Shown one piece after another: positions 9,852 through 19,600 of a stretch of 64,000 bases of DNA (position 1 is the stretch's first letter; the number at the start of each line of letters is the position of its first letter). Below the pieces are notes generated by a model that saw nothing but the letters and a program-made list of their open reading frames with translations, searched no databases and was not told where the DNA came from. Origin of the DNA: Jaenimonas drosophilae (Eukaryota > Euglenozoa > Kinetoplastea > Trypanosomatida > Trypanosomatidae); the NCBI GenBank assembly GCA_030849065.1, contig JASAON010001643.1:62001-126000 (forward strand), in the 5' to 3' direction. Both the position numbers and the translations under genes were made by a program.

Positions 9852-10706
9852 ATGCATCAAACGTCACTGGCCACAATCGTTCCGCCTTCACTGCTGCCAT
9901 CATCATCGGTATGCAGAGCACCTCCTCGGTCATGGGCTTCGCGGTTTCCTGCGTTGCCACGGAATAGAGCATCCTACGGTATCGGCGTGCGGGGCAGAAC
10001 CACGTATCCGCGTGGAGAAGTCAACGCTGAAACACCAGCGGCTGAGCGCAAGCGGCCGCGATCCACCAGCGATGTGTGCAGCGACACAATCACTGGTGAC
10101 TACTCAACGAAGGATTCTTGTCCTCTTCGACCATGCTTGGAGAGTCCGTCACGGGCGTTGTCTGAATCATCGGGCAACTCAGAGCCCGCTGGTGGTTCTC
10201 CACTCATTCACATTCAACCAAGTGAAAGTGAAGAATTGAAGGTGGATTTCTCAGGCGACGATGTCTGGATTGACCACACCAACGACGAAGAAATGGTAGG
10301 GGAAATTGAAGCAGTGCAGATGAGTGTCGAGGAGCGTCTGAAGTCTGATAGTTGTGATCTTTCAGATCCCTCATCCACTGTCAGTATCCGCCCCACTGTG
10401 CGTGTCGTTCAAATCGCCGAAGAAACCTATCATCGTGTAATTACTCAGCATCGCACAAGCTGTCCCTTGTGCCAGAAATCTTCAGAAGAGAACATTCGTG
10501 GCGTCTGGAGCTGTGATACACGCCCACGTGCGGATGGAACGAGTCAGCTGATTGATAGAGCAGCGATACTTCGACACCAAGTAAACGCTTTCCTCAATCA
10601 GCATAATGAGCATACTGTGTTGCTCTGCTGTGGCGGCAACGGAGACAAGTTGTGTGCCGCCCGTGGTGGCATCGCCTTTCTCAACGCAGTGATGGCCGGC
10701 ATTTGA
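9852..10706 (+). CDS. Unknown protein with C-terminal Cys-containing domain
   Basis: 284 residues, not recognised. Residues 1-150 are Ser/Pro/Arg-rich and probably disordered, with an arginine-rich patch near residues 60-72. An acidic stretch follows at about 130-160. The C-terminal about 110 residues look folded: they start with a predicted helix (VVQIAEETYHRVITQH), then a CPLC motif near residue 205, further Cys residues at about 220 and two near 258, and an end rich in Gly and Ala. The CxxC and spaced Cys/His residues could bind one metal ion, but the spacing matches no zinc-finger family I know. A short upstream reading frame (ATG 9804, six codons) exists if the acceptor AG at 9802-9803 is used, but not if AG 9810-9811 is used. 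Confidence 0.65.
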   Translation: MHQTSLATIVPPSLLPSSSVCRAPPRSWASRFPALPRNRASYGIGVRGRTTYPRGEVNAETPAAERKRPRSTSDVCSDTITGDYSTKDSCPLRPCLESPSRALSESSGNSEPAGGSPLIHIQPSESEELKVDFSGDDVWIDHTNDEEMVGEIEAVQMSVEERLKSDSCDLSDPSSTVSIRPTVRVVQIAEETYHRVITQHRTSCPLCQKSSEENIRGVWSCDTRPRADGTSQLIDRAAILRHQVNAFLNQHNEHTVLLCCGGNGDKLCAARGGIAFLNAVMAGI

Positions 10707-10867
10707 TAGATTATCTCTTTTGCTACGGATTACACCAATCTTGGGGTGCCTGCTACCCAGCACGAGGGGTGATTCTCTGTGGTGTACTTCATCATTTTCA
10801 CGTGTGCGCAAATGTGCTTCCATCTACGTTATTGATCTATCCCTAGCAATCACAAGAACACTCAATC

Positions 10868-13831
10868 ATGTCAGATGAAGATGAAGGAGGTCTCGGTGGC
10901 CTGTTTGGCTCCGTCGACGATGAAGTGCAGCCTGAGTACCCTGTCGAAGAACTGATGGTCAATCGTCTGGCCAACGCAAGTGAGGGGTGCACAAATGCCG
11001 GCTTCGAGCCACTGTTGGACCGATTTGAAGGCATGAAGCCGTTGGAAGGTGAAGACGTGGAAGCTACTCTGACCCGCCTGCGTACACGCATCACCGCGCT
11101 GAATCCATCCCCGCTTCGCGTATTCTACCGAAATAAACGCCACAGCCTTTGGGGACACAAACTCTGGAATGCGGCGAAGTATCTCTCCAAGCGGATGGAT
11201 GAAGGTATGATCGATGTCTTCAACAAGACTGTACTGGAGCTCGGAGCTGGTCTTGGAGTGCCCGCCTTGGTTGCCTATCGCAACGGCGCCAAACGCGTTA
11301 TCGTGACGGACTATCCCGATGCGGATCTTCTCGACGTAATTCAGCTCAACGTGACAGAGAACTGCACCCCGGAGAGTGTAGACGAAGACCAACGTCAGCG
11401 CTATGAGGATCTGTACAAGCGACGAGTGCAGCAAGAAGGTGGTGATGTCGTGGAGGGTGAGCTTTCCAAGGAACAGAAACAGGCGGCGTGCTCCACCATG
11501 TGTGTGGTGGAGCCCCTTCTCTGGGGAAAGGAGGAGCACATCAAGAAGGTGATGTCCTACACTAATGGACAGGGCTTTGATGTGGTCATCCTCTCCGACA
11601 TTCTCTTCAACCACGTGTGCAACGACGATTTGGCAGACACGCTGGCGCTCACCCTGCAGAAGTCACCCTCGGCCGCGGCGTACTGCGTATTTTCACATCA
11701 CCGTGCACACAAGGAGCTCAACGATTATGAATTCTTTGATAAGTGTGTCGCACGTGGGCTCCACTACGAGCAGATTGATGAGCAGGACTACGAGCTGATG
11801 TTTCCAGAGGACCGTGGCCCTGTGGAGGTGCGCAAGCCTGTCAAGTGCTACCGCATCGTTCATCGTTTTGACGCTGCTGGACCAGGACTGGATGTATCCA
11901 GCGTCTTCGATGTTGCCATTCAGGGAACCAGCCTTGCTCAATCCTACCTTGCGGCCGCCCTTGCCCGAAGTGGGCTGCGAGTGCTCGTGTGCGACGGCGA
12001 AGGGAGCTACGGAGGGCCCTCCGCCACCTTTGGCTGGGAGCAGTTCATCGAGTACATTGCTGAGATGGGTACGAATGACGCAGCCTCTTCTTCCCGCGTG
12101 TTGATCAATGAGGGCCACAACTTGACCGAGACCCAGCGACGGAGGTTTCTCTTTGACCTTCTCCCGTCGGTGCACATTGCCCGGGGTGAGGTGATAAAGC
12201 AACTCATCTCCAGCGGATTGACCAGCAACAGTGGTCTGGAGTTCCAGAGAGCGGCGCGCTTTGTATTCATTGAAGGCCTTCGTCACGACGTACGGAGTGC
12301 TTCTGCCACTATGGTGGAGGTGCCCCTCAGCCGGTCAGGCATCTTCAACACCGAGATGCTCTCCTTGATGGACAAGCGTCGCTTGATGAAGTTTGTGAAG
12401 GATGTCGAGGCGACCCTGGCAGAGGAGCTCCACGCCGCAGATGCAAATCTCGGCGATCTGCCCGTCGTTGAGCGAGCCGTTGGGCAACAGGATGCTGCTA
12501 GCAGCGTCATTCAGCAAGCAGCAGCGGAGAACCCAACCGAAATGCTGAGTAGTTTTCTGAGACGCAAGTATGATCTCTCCCCAGCTGCCGTGGATGCCGT
12601 GACGGTGATGAAGCAACTGGATAAGCCAACCCAAGTCTCGTCGATCACTGAGGAGGCCATGCCATCCTTGGTTCAGTCGGCGGAGTACGTCCGTCAGATG
12701 ATCTCCTCTGTTGGTGCCTATGAGGGAAAGACGCCTTTCCTAGTTCCTGCATACGGCTCATCGGAGCTGGCTCAAGGTCTGTGCCGTTCATCCGCCGTCT
12801 GGGGTGGCGTGGCAGTTCTTCGCCGCAGCATGACACGCATCGTCGTCGATGAGGAGAAGGAACGTCAGTACGCCGTTCTTAGCAATGGACAGTACGTGCG
12901 CGCTTCAATCATTGTGGTGCCCGAAGAGGCTACCTCACGTCTTCCAGTTCGACTTCATGACTGGCGCGATGTGCTGGAGCGAGAGCGCCAACGTAACGCA
13001 CTTGGCGATGGTGCTGTGAAGGAAGCCTTCGTGGTTGCGGATTGTCTTGGTGACCGTGCTCCTGCCGGCCTCACTCCACGTCGGACAGTTGCTCGAGTGG
13101 TGTTGGCCCTGAAGACTCCCCTCATTTCTTGGGATTCCGTCAGGGAGATGAGCCCAGTGGAGGGCTCGGACTTCACCGAGTCCCCGCCGATTGTCGTTGC
13201 CTTTCTTCGATGCGCCAGTACAGGGCGCATGATTGAGTTGGTGCAGCAGTCTAGCAGCTGCGACCAAGCAAGTGAGGGGATGGTTGTCGTACACTTCACC
13301 ACAGAAGAGTTGTCAGTGGAGGAGCTGGAGGCTTTTGTGAAGCTGAACTTCTTCAAGAGCAAAGAGGATGCATCCACAGGCAGTCTAGGCGTACTTCAAT
13401 CCGATGTGGTGCTCTTCTCCAGCTTCGTCATCGATGGGGTGCAGATTGCGGAGCGGTCGTTGAACGTCCTGGGTAAGGGAGGCGTTGACCTTCCAAGTGA
13501 GACGCGCAAGTCTCACCCATACACCATTGAAGAGTGTCTGAAGTTGCAGAATGCCACTGAGCAGGACCGACGGTTGATTCTTCATGAAGGAGTGGATGGC
13601 CCGTCAAAGGAAGCCGCGCCTGAAAAGGAGCAACGTGCCCCGCCAATGGTCGAGGTTTTCACCGTCCCCACCATTTCCGGCAATACGCTGCAGCAGGACG
13701 CCTACCTTCACGCTGCGCAGCGCGTCTACGAACACATTGCCGACGTTGCAGTTGCCTCATCATCCATGAATGTGTCGAAGGACAGGCAGAAGTACGTGTT
13801 CTTGGGGTGCAACACCCCAACAACTGACTGA
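10868..13831 (+). CDS. Fusion of a class I methyltransferase domain and a Rab escort protein (REP)/GDI-like domain
   Basis: 987 residues with two recognisable parts. Residues about 80-335 form a SAM-dependent methyltransferase of the nicotinamide-N-methyltransferase-like/Methyltransf_16 class: a WGHKLWNAAKYL segment (95-106), SAM motif ELGAGLGVP (124-132), an acidic residue at the end of strand 2 (Asp148), and DVVILSDILFNH (238-249). Residues about 346-960 resemble Rab escort protein, the REP subunit that presents newly made Rab GTPases to geranylgeranyl transferase. This part opens with FDVAIQGTSLAQSYLAAAL (347-365), the dinucleotide-fold-derived motif of the GDI/REP family, then a YGG motif at 381-383. 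A YTIEECLKLQNA-type region and a short tail close the protein. The frame is continuous with no stop or splice signal between the parts, so one polypeptide is expected. What the methyltransferase acts on is unknown; a Rab or the prenylation machinery is a guess from the fusion. Acceptor AG is at 10845-10846. Confidence 0.82.
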   Translation: MSDEDEGGLGGLFGSVDDEVQPEYPVEELMVNRLANASEGCTNAGFEPLLDRFEGMKPLEGEDVEATLTRLRTRITALNPSPLRVFYRNKRHSLWGHKLWNAAKYLSKRMDEGMIDVFNKTVLELGAGLGVPALVAYRNGAKRVIVTDYPDADLLDVIQLNVTENCTPESVDEDQRQRYEDLYKRRVQQEGGDVVEGELSKEQKQAACSTMCVVEPLLWGKEEHIKKVMSYTNGQGFDVVILSDILFNHVCNDDLADTLALTLQKSPSAAAYCVFSHHRAHKELNDYEFFDKCVARGLHYEQIDEQDYELMFPEDRGPVEVRKPVKCYRIVHRFDAAGPGLDVSSVFDVAIQGTSLAQSYLAAALARSGLRVLVCDGEGSYGGPSATFGWEQFIEYIAEMGTNDAASSSRVLINEGHNLTETQRRRFLFDLLPSVHIARGEVIKQLISSGLTSNSGLEFQRAARFVFIEGLRHDVRSASATMVEVPLSRSGIFNTEMLSLMDKRRLMKFVKDVEATLAEELHAADANLGDLPVVERAVGQQDAASSVIQQAAAENPTEMLSSFLRRKYDLSPAAVDAVTVMKQLDKPTQVSSITEEAMPSLVQSAEYVRQMISSVGAYEGKTPFLVPAYGSSELAQGLCRSSAVWGGVAVLRRSMTRIVVDEEKERQYAVLSNGQYVRASIIVVPEEATSRLPVRLHDWRDVLERERQRNALGDGAVKEAFVVADCLGDRAPAGLTPRRTVARVVLALKTPLISWDSVREMSPVEGSDFTESPPIVVAFLRCASTGRMIELVQQSSSCDQASEGMVVVHFTTEELSVEELEAFVKLNFFKSKEDASTGSLGVLQSDVVLFSSFVIDGVQIAERSLNVLGKGGVDLPSETRKSHPYTIEECLKLQNATEQDRRLILHEGVDGPSKEAAPEKEQRAPPMVEVFTVPTISGNTLQQDAYLHAAQRVYEHIADVAVASSSMNVSKDRQKYVFLGCNTPTTD

Positions 13832-14185
13832 ATATAAAGACTGCTTTCGCAGCAGACCTCACACTACCACCAGTATAATCTAAGGGGTCATTCTCTCATT
13901 ACCCTGCACGTCTAACCCAAGGTGGAGTACTGCATGCACGCGCTCAAGGCGTGTGCCGATGATCAAGATATCCAGTGGCCCACCTTCCACGACGTCTAGT
14001 GGTTTTCACCTTCTCTCTCCCTCCCAACGTGTTTCTGTTTTGCAACTGACTTGATGGAAGAGTGCGGCGTCTCACTCTGTGGTAGCACTGTGCAACCACG
14101 GGAGTTGCTCTCCCAAACACCTCCTCTGATTGACGATACTTGTAGTATTCAACATTCACACCAAGACCCGACTCACATAGAGGGA
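13832..14185 (+). promoter_or_regulatory. Intergenic region with strong polypyrimidine tract and acceptor at 14059-14060
   Basis: The pyrimidine-rich run at 14003-14041 is one of the best tracts in the window and its first downstream AG is 14059-14060. An ATG at 14054 lies before that AG and would be lost from the mature mRNA if it is used. No ATG occurs between 14061 and 14186, so this site decides the start of the next gene. Confidence 0.6.
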
Positions 14186-14494
14186 ATGCTCTCCGACCGT
14201 AGCATTGGGAAACTTCTCTTTGCTGCCAATACCGCAGCTATCCTCTACTACATTCTTTGGATCGGCGTGATGCCGTTTGTGGACCCCTCTCATTTCACTC
14301 AGCGCTTATTTCTGCCGCGAGAGTACGGGCTTCTGTTGGCAGCGCTCTGCTTGATGGGCGGACTCGGATTGAGCGTGACGCTCGCCTCCTTCCACATGAT
14401 CAACAAGACTGGCTACTTCGAGGGGGTCGATGGGAGTACCCAGACTGGTGCGGCAGCGATCCCCAAAGACACTCGAGCAACAAAACTGAAGTGA
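14186..14494 (+). CDS. DPM2: DPM2-like small membrane subunit (dolichol-phosphate mannose synthase / GPI-GlcNAc transferase accessory)
   Basis: A 102-residue protein with two hydrophobic helices (about residues 8-31 and 46-72). Family residues of DPM2 are present in order: YYxxW (21-25), PFVD (30-33), His36 and FLPREY (42-47). The C-terminal 30 residues are polar and basic. The frame is open upstream to ATG 14054, but that codon precedes the predicted trans-splice acceptor at 14059-14060; the first ATG downstream of it is 14186, which gives the normal DPM2 length. In mammals DPM2 stabilises dolichol-phosphate mannose synthase and also associates with the first enzyme complex of GPI anchor synthesis. 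Trypanosome DPM1 is of the single-chain, membrane-anchored type as I recall, so a role in the GPI complex is the more likely one here; this is inference. Confidence 0.78.
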   Translation: MLSDRSIGKLLFAANTAAILYYILWIGVMPFVDPSHFTQRLFLPREYGLLLAALCLMGGLGLSVTLASFHMINKTGYFEGVDGSTQTGAAAIPKDTRATKLK

Positions 14495-14802
14495 TGTGGT
14501 CTTTCGCATGGCCATCGTTGTGACGCCTGGAAGGACGACACCATCGGTTTGTGTGTCTCCGTCTCGCAACCAAGTACGTCAAATCGTCGACCTGATTGTA
14601 CTCACTGAATTCTGTGTTCCCTCAGCACGCAATTGCTCCTCTTCCTTTTCTGGCATTGATTCTATTTCAACACGAACAGGGATTAGTGGTTGCTTAGTCT
14701 TGCACATTTGATACTGTTCATTCGGTTACGTGCACCGCCTCTCCCTCTTCTCCCCTTGCACACAAACGCCCAGACGCTACCAACCACTGTAGCTAATCTG
14801 AA
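14495..14802 (+). other. Intergenic region
   Basis: 3' UTR of the DPM2-like gene and leader of the PEX16-like gene. Pyrimidine-rich sequence at about 14730-14760 precedes AG 14772-14773, 30 bases before ATG 14803. No gene is seen. Confidence 0.5.
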
Positions 14803-16152
14803 ATGGTCAACCCTCTGTCACTGTACGTGGACTGGGTGCGTGCTCAGCCCAACAATGCCTCGGCACTGGAAAACCTAAGCCGCACCGTTGCCCTCATATT
14901 CTCTGACCCAACCAACTTGATCAAGTCAGAGGGAGCATGGGCACTGTCGAAGGTCCACCACGCCGTCAACGCCTTCATCCTTGAGCGGCGACAGACCCTC
15001 ACGTCCGCAGACTACTCTGCGTTATTCCTTGAGGTGATTCGTCAGCTGCAGTGTTTGCTTGAGCTAACCCTCCGATTCCACAAGGGTCATGCCGTGGCGT
15101 GGGATTCGATGGTGGCTCTCGAGGGCTTCAAGTGTATCCTGGATGCTCGCGCCAAGCGTGAATTCTTCCTTCTTCCATGGCTATGGACCTCCATGGTGGA
15201 CTCACTGAAACGGTCCGTTCAGAGTTGGCTCCACCCAGCGGCTGTGAGGGTGCCCTCCAGCCCGCGTGGGGATACGAATGATAGGGTGGGATTTCGATCA
15301 TCTACGGTTCCTCTCGTCATTCCACGCGTGGTGTGCGAGCCACGACAGCGCCGCGACCGCACCGGTGAAACGGAAGGGATGATGCCCATCAGTCGTCGGG
15401 CACGGCGCAACGTGCGCTTTACCGGTCTTGATGTGGTTGGGGTTCTGGTCGATATCTTCCTCCTCGTGAGGCCGCTTCTCCTCGTTCTTGCTGGTCGTCG
15501 TGCCTACCACGAGATTGGCCAGCATGGAGCCGTTCCACTTCCTGTTTCCATCCCAAGACCCTCCGAAGACGCCACCACCGACGCACCTGCCGACGCTCCC
15601 CCTCTCGATCGATTTGCCATGGTACGTGCCATCATGACAGATTCCTCCCGCAACACACACTTCCCAAGCCGTCGCTTCTGGGCATTCTTCACCATCGTAG
15701 ACCTCCTCGTTCTCTTCATTTCGAGGCTCATTCGACGCAAACGCGTCCCGATTCTACACATTGGTGAGGACTGCGGTCCACGAGTGAGTGGAGAGAGCAC
15801 CAGTGGACGAAGTGGGCCGGACCAACTGGACAGCTCCGTCCCTCAGAGCACAGGGGACAACCCCAGTGGAGTGGCTACCCAGGAATCGGCTGGAAGGGAG
15901 GAGGCTGTAGCGACCCCCATTCCTACCGTGGTCTCTCACGACACCATGCGTATCCAACAAGTGGAACGGAACCTGCTGTTCAACCTCGTCCGCGACCCCT
16001 TCTTCACAGTGGTCGTCAAGGACTTCATCATTCGCCATTTCGTCGGTGGCTTCGTCAACCGTATTCCGCTGCTGGGAGCCATCGTATCGTTTCAGGTGTC
16101 GTACCTGCTGTCCATGCAGCACTACAGTTTTCTCTATACGCTGGGTCAGTAA
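14803..16152 (+). CDS. PEX16: Peroxisome/glycosome biogenesis protein PEX16
   Basis: 449-residue membrane protein matching the PEX16 pattern. The N-terminal domain opens with a short helix ending in WVRAQPNNASALENL (11-25) and continues through ALIFSDP and SEGAWALSKV. A hydrophobic segment including FFLLPWLW lies near residues 121-128, RPLLLVLAGRRAYHEIG near 223-239, and a C-terminal helical region from RNLLFNLVRDPFF through GGFVNRIPLLGAIV to HYSFLYTLG. Two polar inserts (about residues 148-200 and 310-370) make it longer than the about 340-residue human protein. PEX16 works with PEX3 and PEX19 to insert peroxisomal membrane proteins; in kinetoplastids the organelle is the glycosome, which holds glycolysis. 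Assignment rests on remembered family patterns and length; a profile search would settle it. AG 14772-14773 supports the start. Confidence 0.78.
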   Translation: MVNPLSLYVDWVRAQPNNASALENLSRTVALIFSDPTNLIKSEGAWALSKVHHAVNAFILERRQTLTSADYSALFLEVIRQLQCLLELTLRFHKGHAVAWDSMVALEGFKCILDARAKREFFLLPWLWTSMVDSLKRSVQSWLHPAAVRVPSSPRGDTNDRVGFRSSTVPLVIPRVVCEPRQRRDRTGETEGMMPISRRARRNVRFTGLDVVGVLVDIFLLVRPLLLVLAGRRAYHEIGQHGAVPLPVSIPRPSEDATTDAPADAPPLDRFAMVRAIMTDSSRNTHFPSRRFWAFFTIVDLLVLFISRLIRRKRVPILHIGEDCGPRVSGESTSGRSGPDQLDSSVPQSTGDNPSGVATQESAGREEAVATPIPTVVSHDTMRIQQVERNLLFNLVRDPFFTVVVKDFIIRHFVGGFVNRIPLLGAIVSFQVSYLLSMQHYSFLYTLGQ

Positions 16153-16601
16153 GTTCGTAAAGAAGATTGATGCCACTACTAGAAAACAGTAGTTTCCATT
16201 CGTCGTACACTCAACCACCCGCCCCGCCCTCTACCTTGGCAAGACATTGGCCACCGTGGACTTACTGGGGAGGGGGGAGGCTGCCTCTTTCCCATCAAGT
16301 GACCGCGTCAGTGGCGTGGCTGTCAAAAACACGCGTACGTGGCCGCTGTCAGGTTTCACCCCACGCTGGTATGTCTGAGTGGATGCCCCCTTTCCACATC
16401 GTAACGCATCAAAGGTGATGATTTCCATCCACGTTCACACGTGATGAAACACCGCAAAGCGACGGTGCTGACTGTTCGTGGCGGCGCTCACACAAACAAC
16501 CTCTCCACATGCCTTGTCTTCTCATTGCCGTCTTACTGTAGCTCTCTTATAATATAGCACTACACCTTAGTTGTGAAGAAGTATCTTGGAGAAGGTGTGG
16601 A
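16153..16601 (+). other. Intergenic region
   Basis: 3' UTR of the PEX16-like gene and the leader of the coiled-coil gene. A pyrimidine-rich stretch at about 16508-16535 is followed by AG 16540-16541 and a second AG at 16569-16570. A small open frame at 16167-16418 overlaps the UTR and has nothing to support it. Confidence 0.5.
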
Positions 16602-19600
16602 ATGGAGCCCACAGTAGCCATCGAGTCCGGTGCGGACTCCACACCAGTGGTCCATCCCATCATTGATGCCTATCACCAACAACTCCTCTCAGGGCCCCTT
16701 GTGGAGGCCCCACTCCGCGCCTCCTCGGCTGCGGTCGTGAGCACCTTCTCCAGTCTTGTGGAGGCCCACAAGTCGGAGGTCGAAGTCCTCCAACTTGACA
16801 ACACACACCTTCGCCAACAGCTGGAAAAGTGTGCGGAAGTGATTGAGTCCCTCAGCACGAAGTTGCAGGAACAGCAACAGACATTGTCAGTAGCAGAGGC
16901 GAAGCCCAAACTAGCAAGTGATGTTCTTTCGGCGAGTCCAGAGCAGGAACCCACTCAGACGGAGTCCACCACGACGGCGGACACCTTTGGAACTGTTCCA
17001 GGATGTAGCGGCTCTAGTCTGGAGGTGTCAGCCCTCACAGCTGTCGCCCCAACTGCTGCAGCCCAATGCAGTCCAGAAGCCGTTGCAGCACTTTTGTCAG
17101 AAGTGGCATCTGCACGAAGCTACGTGCGCCAAGCAGACGTTGTTCAGCAACAGTGGATGCAGTCAGCTAGCTCTCTTAGTACGCTGATTGGAAACCTCAC
17201 GCGGGAAAACGCTAGCTTCCGCAAGGAGGTGGAGCTTCTCAAATCCAGTACGGTTGACCGAGAGCTTCACCAGAAGGTTCTCGTAGAGCTCGATGCTGCC
17301 CGTCAGCAGCTGGAGACGATGGTGTTGGAAGGGGAGCAGATGGCCATCGAGTTCGATCACAAGTCTCAGCAACAGAACGATGTTGTTGTCCAGCTTCGAT
17401 CAGATCTTGAGCGCATGTCTGCGCGTGCTGAAGCAACTCACCCCAGCCAGAGCGAGGGACACAGCGGGCCCACTCCGCACCATCATGGCGAGCTCTGGCA
17501 AGTTGCGATGCGTGAGTTGGAGGAGCAAGCGATTGTAGCTGCGTCCGCCCAGGATACAAAGGCAAAGCTTCACGAGGTGGAAGCCGCACTCTCAAAGTCG
17601 CTGCAGCATACCGAAGACTTGAGGACGGAGCTCAACAGCATCACCGCCGACAATGAGCGGTTGCGGTCGGATGCTCAAAATCTAACCTTTCGCAACTCGG
17701 TTCTCTCGCAGCAGTTGTCGTCACTTCTCGTCAAGTGCGAGAAGCTCGCTCGAATTGTGCGCGGCAACAATGCTGACATCGACAGCCAAGTCAGCACCAC
17801 TTCCGTCCAGCCTCTCGACCATCCACGTGCCAACTCCAGCGCACTGTTTCTTGCCACCGAAGCTACTCGTCTTCTTAGCAGGCGCTCCTCCGCCTCCGTA
17901 CAGCAGCGGCCCACCTCCTCCTACCCACTCGCAACCACGGACATCACCCTCACACCTGGAGAAGCTCGTCATGCGCCATCTCGGTCGCGTCTCTCCAACT
18001 CCTATGCCTGCCTATCCACGAGGCGTCTGGATGTGGTTGCGCTAGACGAGAGCGGCATCGCCCCCTCAGAGGCCCAACGCCTGCAAACAACACCTGCGTT
18101 AGAGGTGGAGCGGGGGCTTCAGCGTTCGCTGGGTACCTTCCACAGTGCACGCCGTCGCAGCGTCGCCATGCGCAACTTCGGGTCAGCAGAGTTGTCCGTG
18201 GCGCTGCCAACGGAAGCTCGACTTCCCGCTTCTGATCAGCTCAGTGGAGTCTCACTTGGTCGGCCATCGTCATTCTCCATTCTTGACCCGCAACAGCGAA
18301 CACTGTATCAGAGCCCACATCAGCCACCCTTGAACGCCACGGATAAGTTGGGCAATAGCACGTCTGCATCACCCACCTCGGATTCGGCCATGGAGTGGCT
18401 GGAGCTCCTCGACCAAATCGACGCCAACGAGGATATTGATCGTTACTCCGTCAATAGTGTTTCCGAGCTGGTGGTACGCAACCAAGAGCTGCTGCAGCAA
18501 CTCTACTCAGCAACTCAGTCGTCCTCCCCACTTGCCGCCGTCGCGAGTAGCTCCAATGACCACGTGGAAGAAGCAGCGCGCCCGCGAGCATCTCTCAGCG
18601 GGCAAAAGCGTCCGAGAAGTCCTTCTAACAACTCCGCAGAAGTGAAGGACAAGGATAAGCACACCGCACCCTTCACTCCGACACCCCTCCCAACGATCTC
18701 TCCGCTGCTACCGTCGGGTAGTGCAGGAGAGACGTTAACGACAGCCTCCTTTGCCACGGTGCCCAGCGGCAACAACCCACAGCTTCAATCATCTGTGGAT
18801 GACATGTCAGCGGATGCCCAGGGCATCGCACAGAAGTTGTTCCAAGCGGTGTTGGATCGTCAAGCCGCGCAGCAGCATGTATCTCAAGAGAATATCATCA
18901 CGTTGCTTCTCAGTGTGATGGAGGCGCAGCAGCAGTTTCATCAGCAGGTGGAGAAGGGCGTTGATGGAGGTGCGAGCACCCGTGATGTCCTCAGCGGCTC
19001 TCTCATTGGCTCGCTGGTGAACCTCTGTTGCTCGCAAGCCATGAAGCTTGCCAACCAATCCACCAGTGAGGCAGAACGCATTACACAGCTGCAACACCCG
19101 TGGTGGGAGGCTGCTCGAGGAATGGTGGAGGAGCTGGTGCGTGAGGTGACAGCCCTTCTCACGTCTGCCGCCCCAACGACGGCGGTGGTGGAGACGGCCA
19201 CAAGTTCCGATAGCAAGGCAACGTCGAATGCCGAAGGCGAGATGCTGCGTCATCTTCTTCACCTACTCCAGCACGCTTCCCTCAAGGAAGGTACGTTGTT
19301 GCAGGTCTTCCAAGTTGCCTTGAAGCGCCAGGGAAGCTACATGGCGCTAATTCAGCGCCGCGAGCGCAAGAAGCGTCGCCTGGCCACCGCCTCTACTTCT
19401 CCACCCCCAGTGGTCCCTACATCGCTTCAGCCCGTGCATGACACCAACGAAGAAGCTGCCGACACGCAGCCTGAGCAGAACCTTACCCTCTCTGCACGAC
19501 TTCGGCCGGTGGCACCGCCTGGGCGCTTGTCCCCCTACGGCTCTCCTGTGGTGGTTCACGCAACGGCAGACGAGTTTCCTGCTTCATCGATGCCGCAGAC

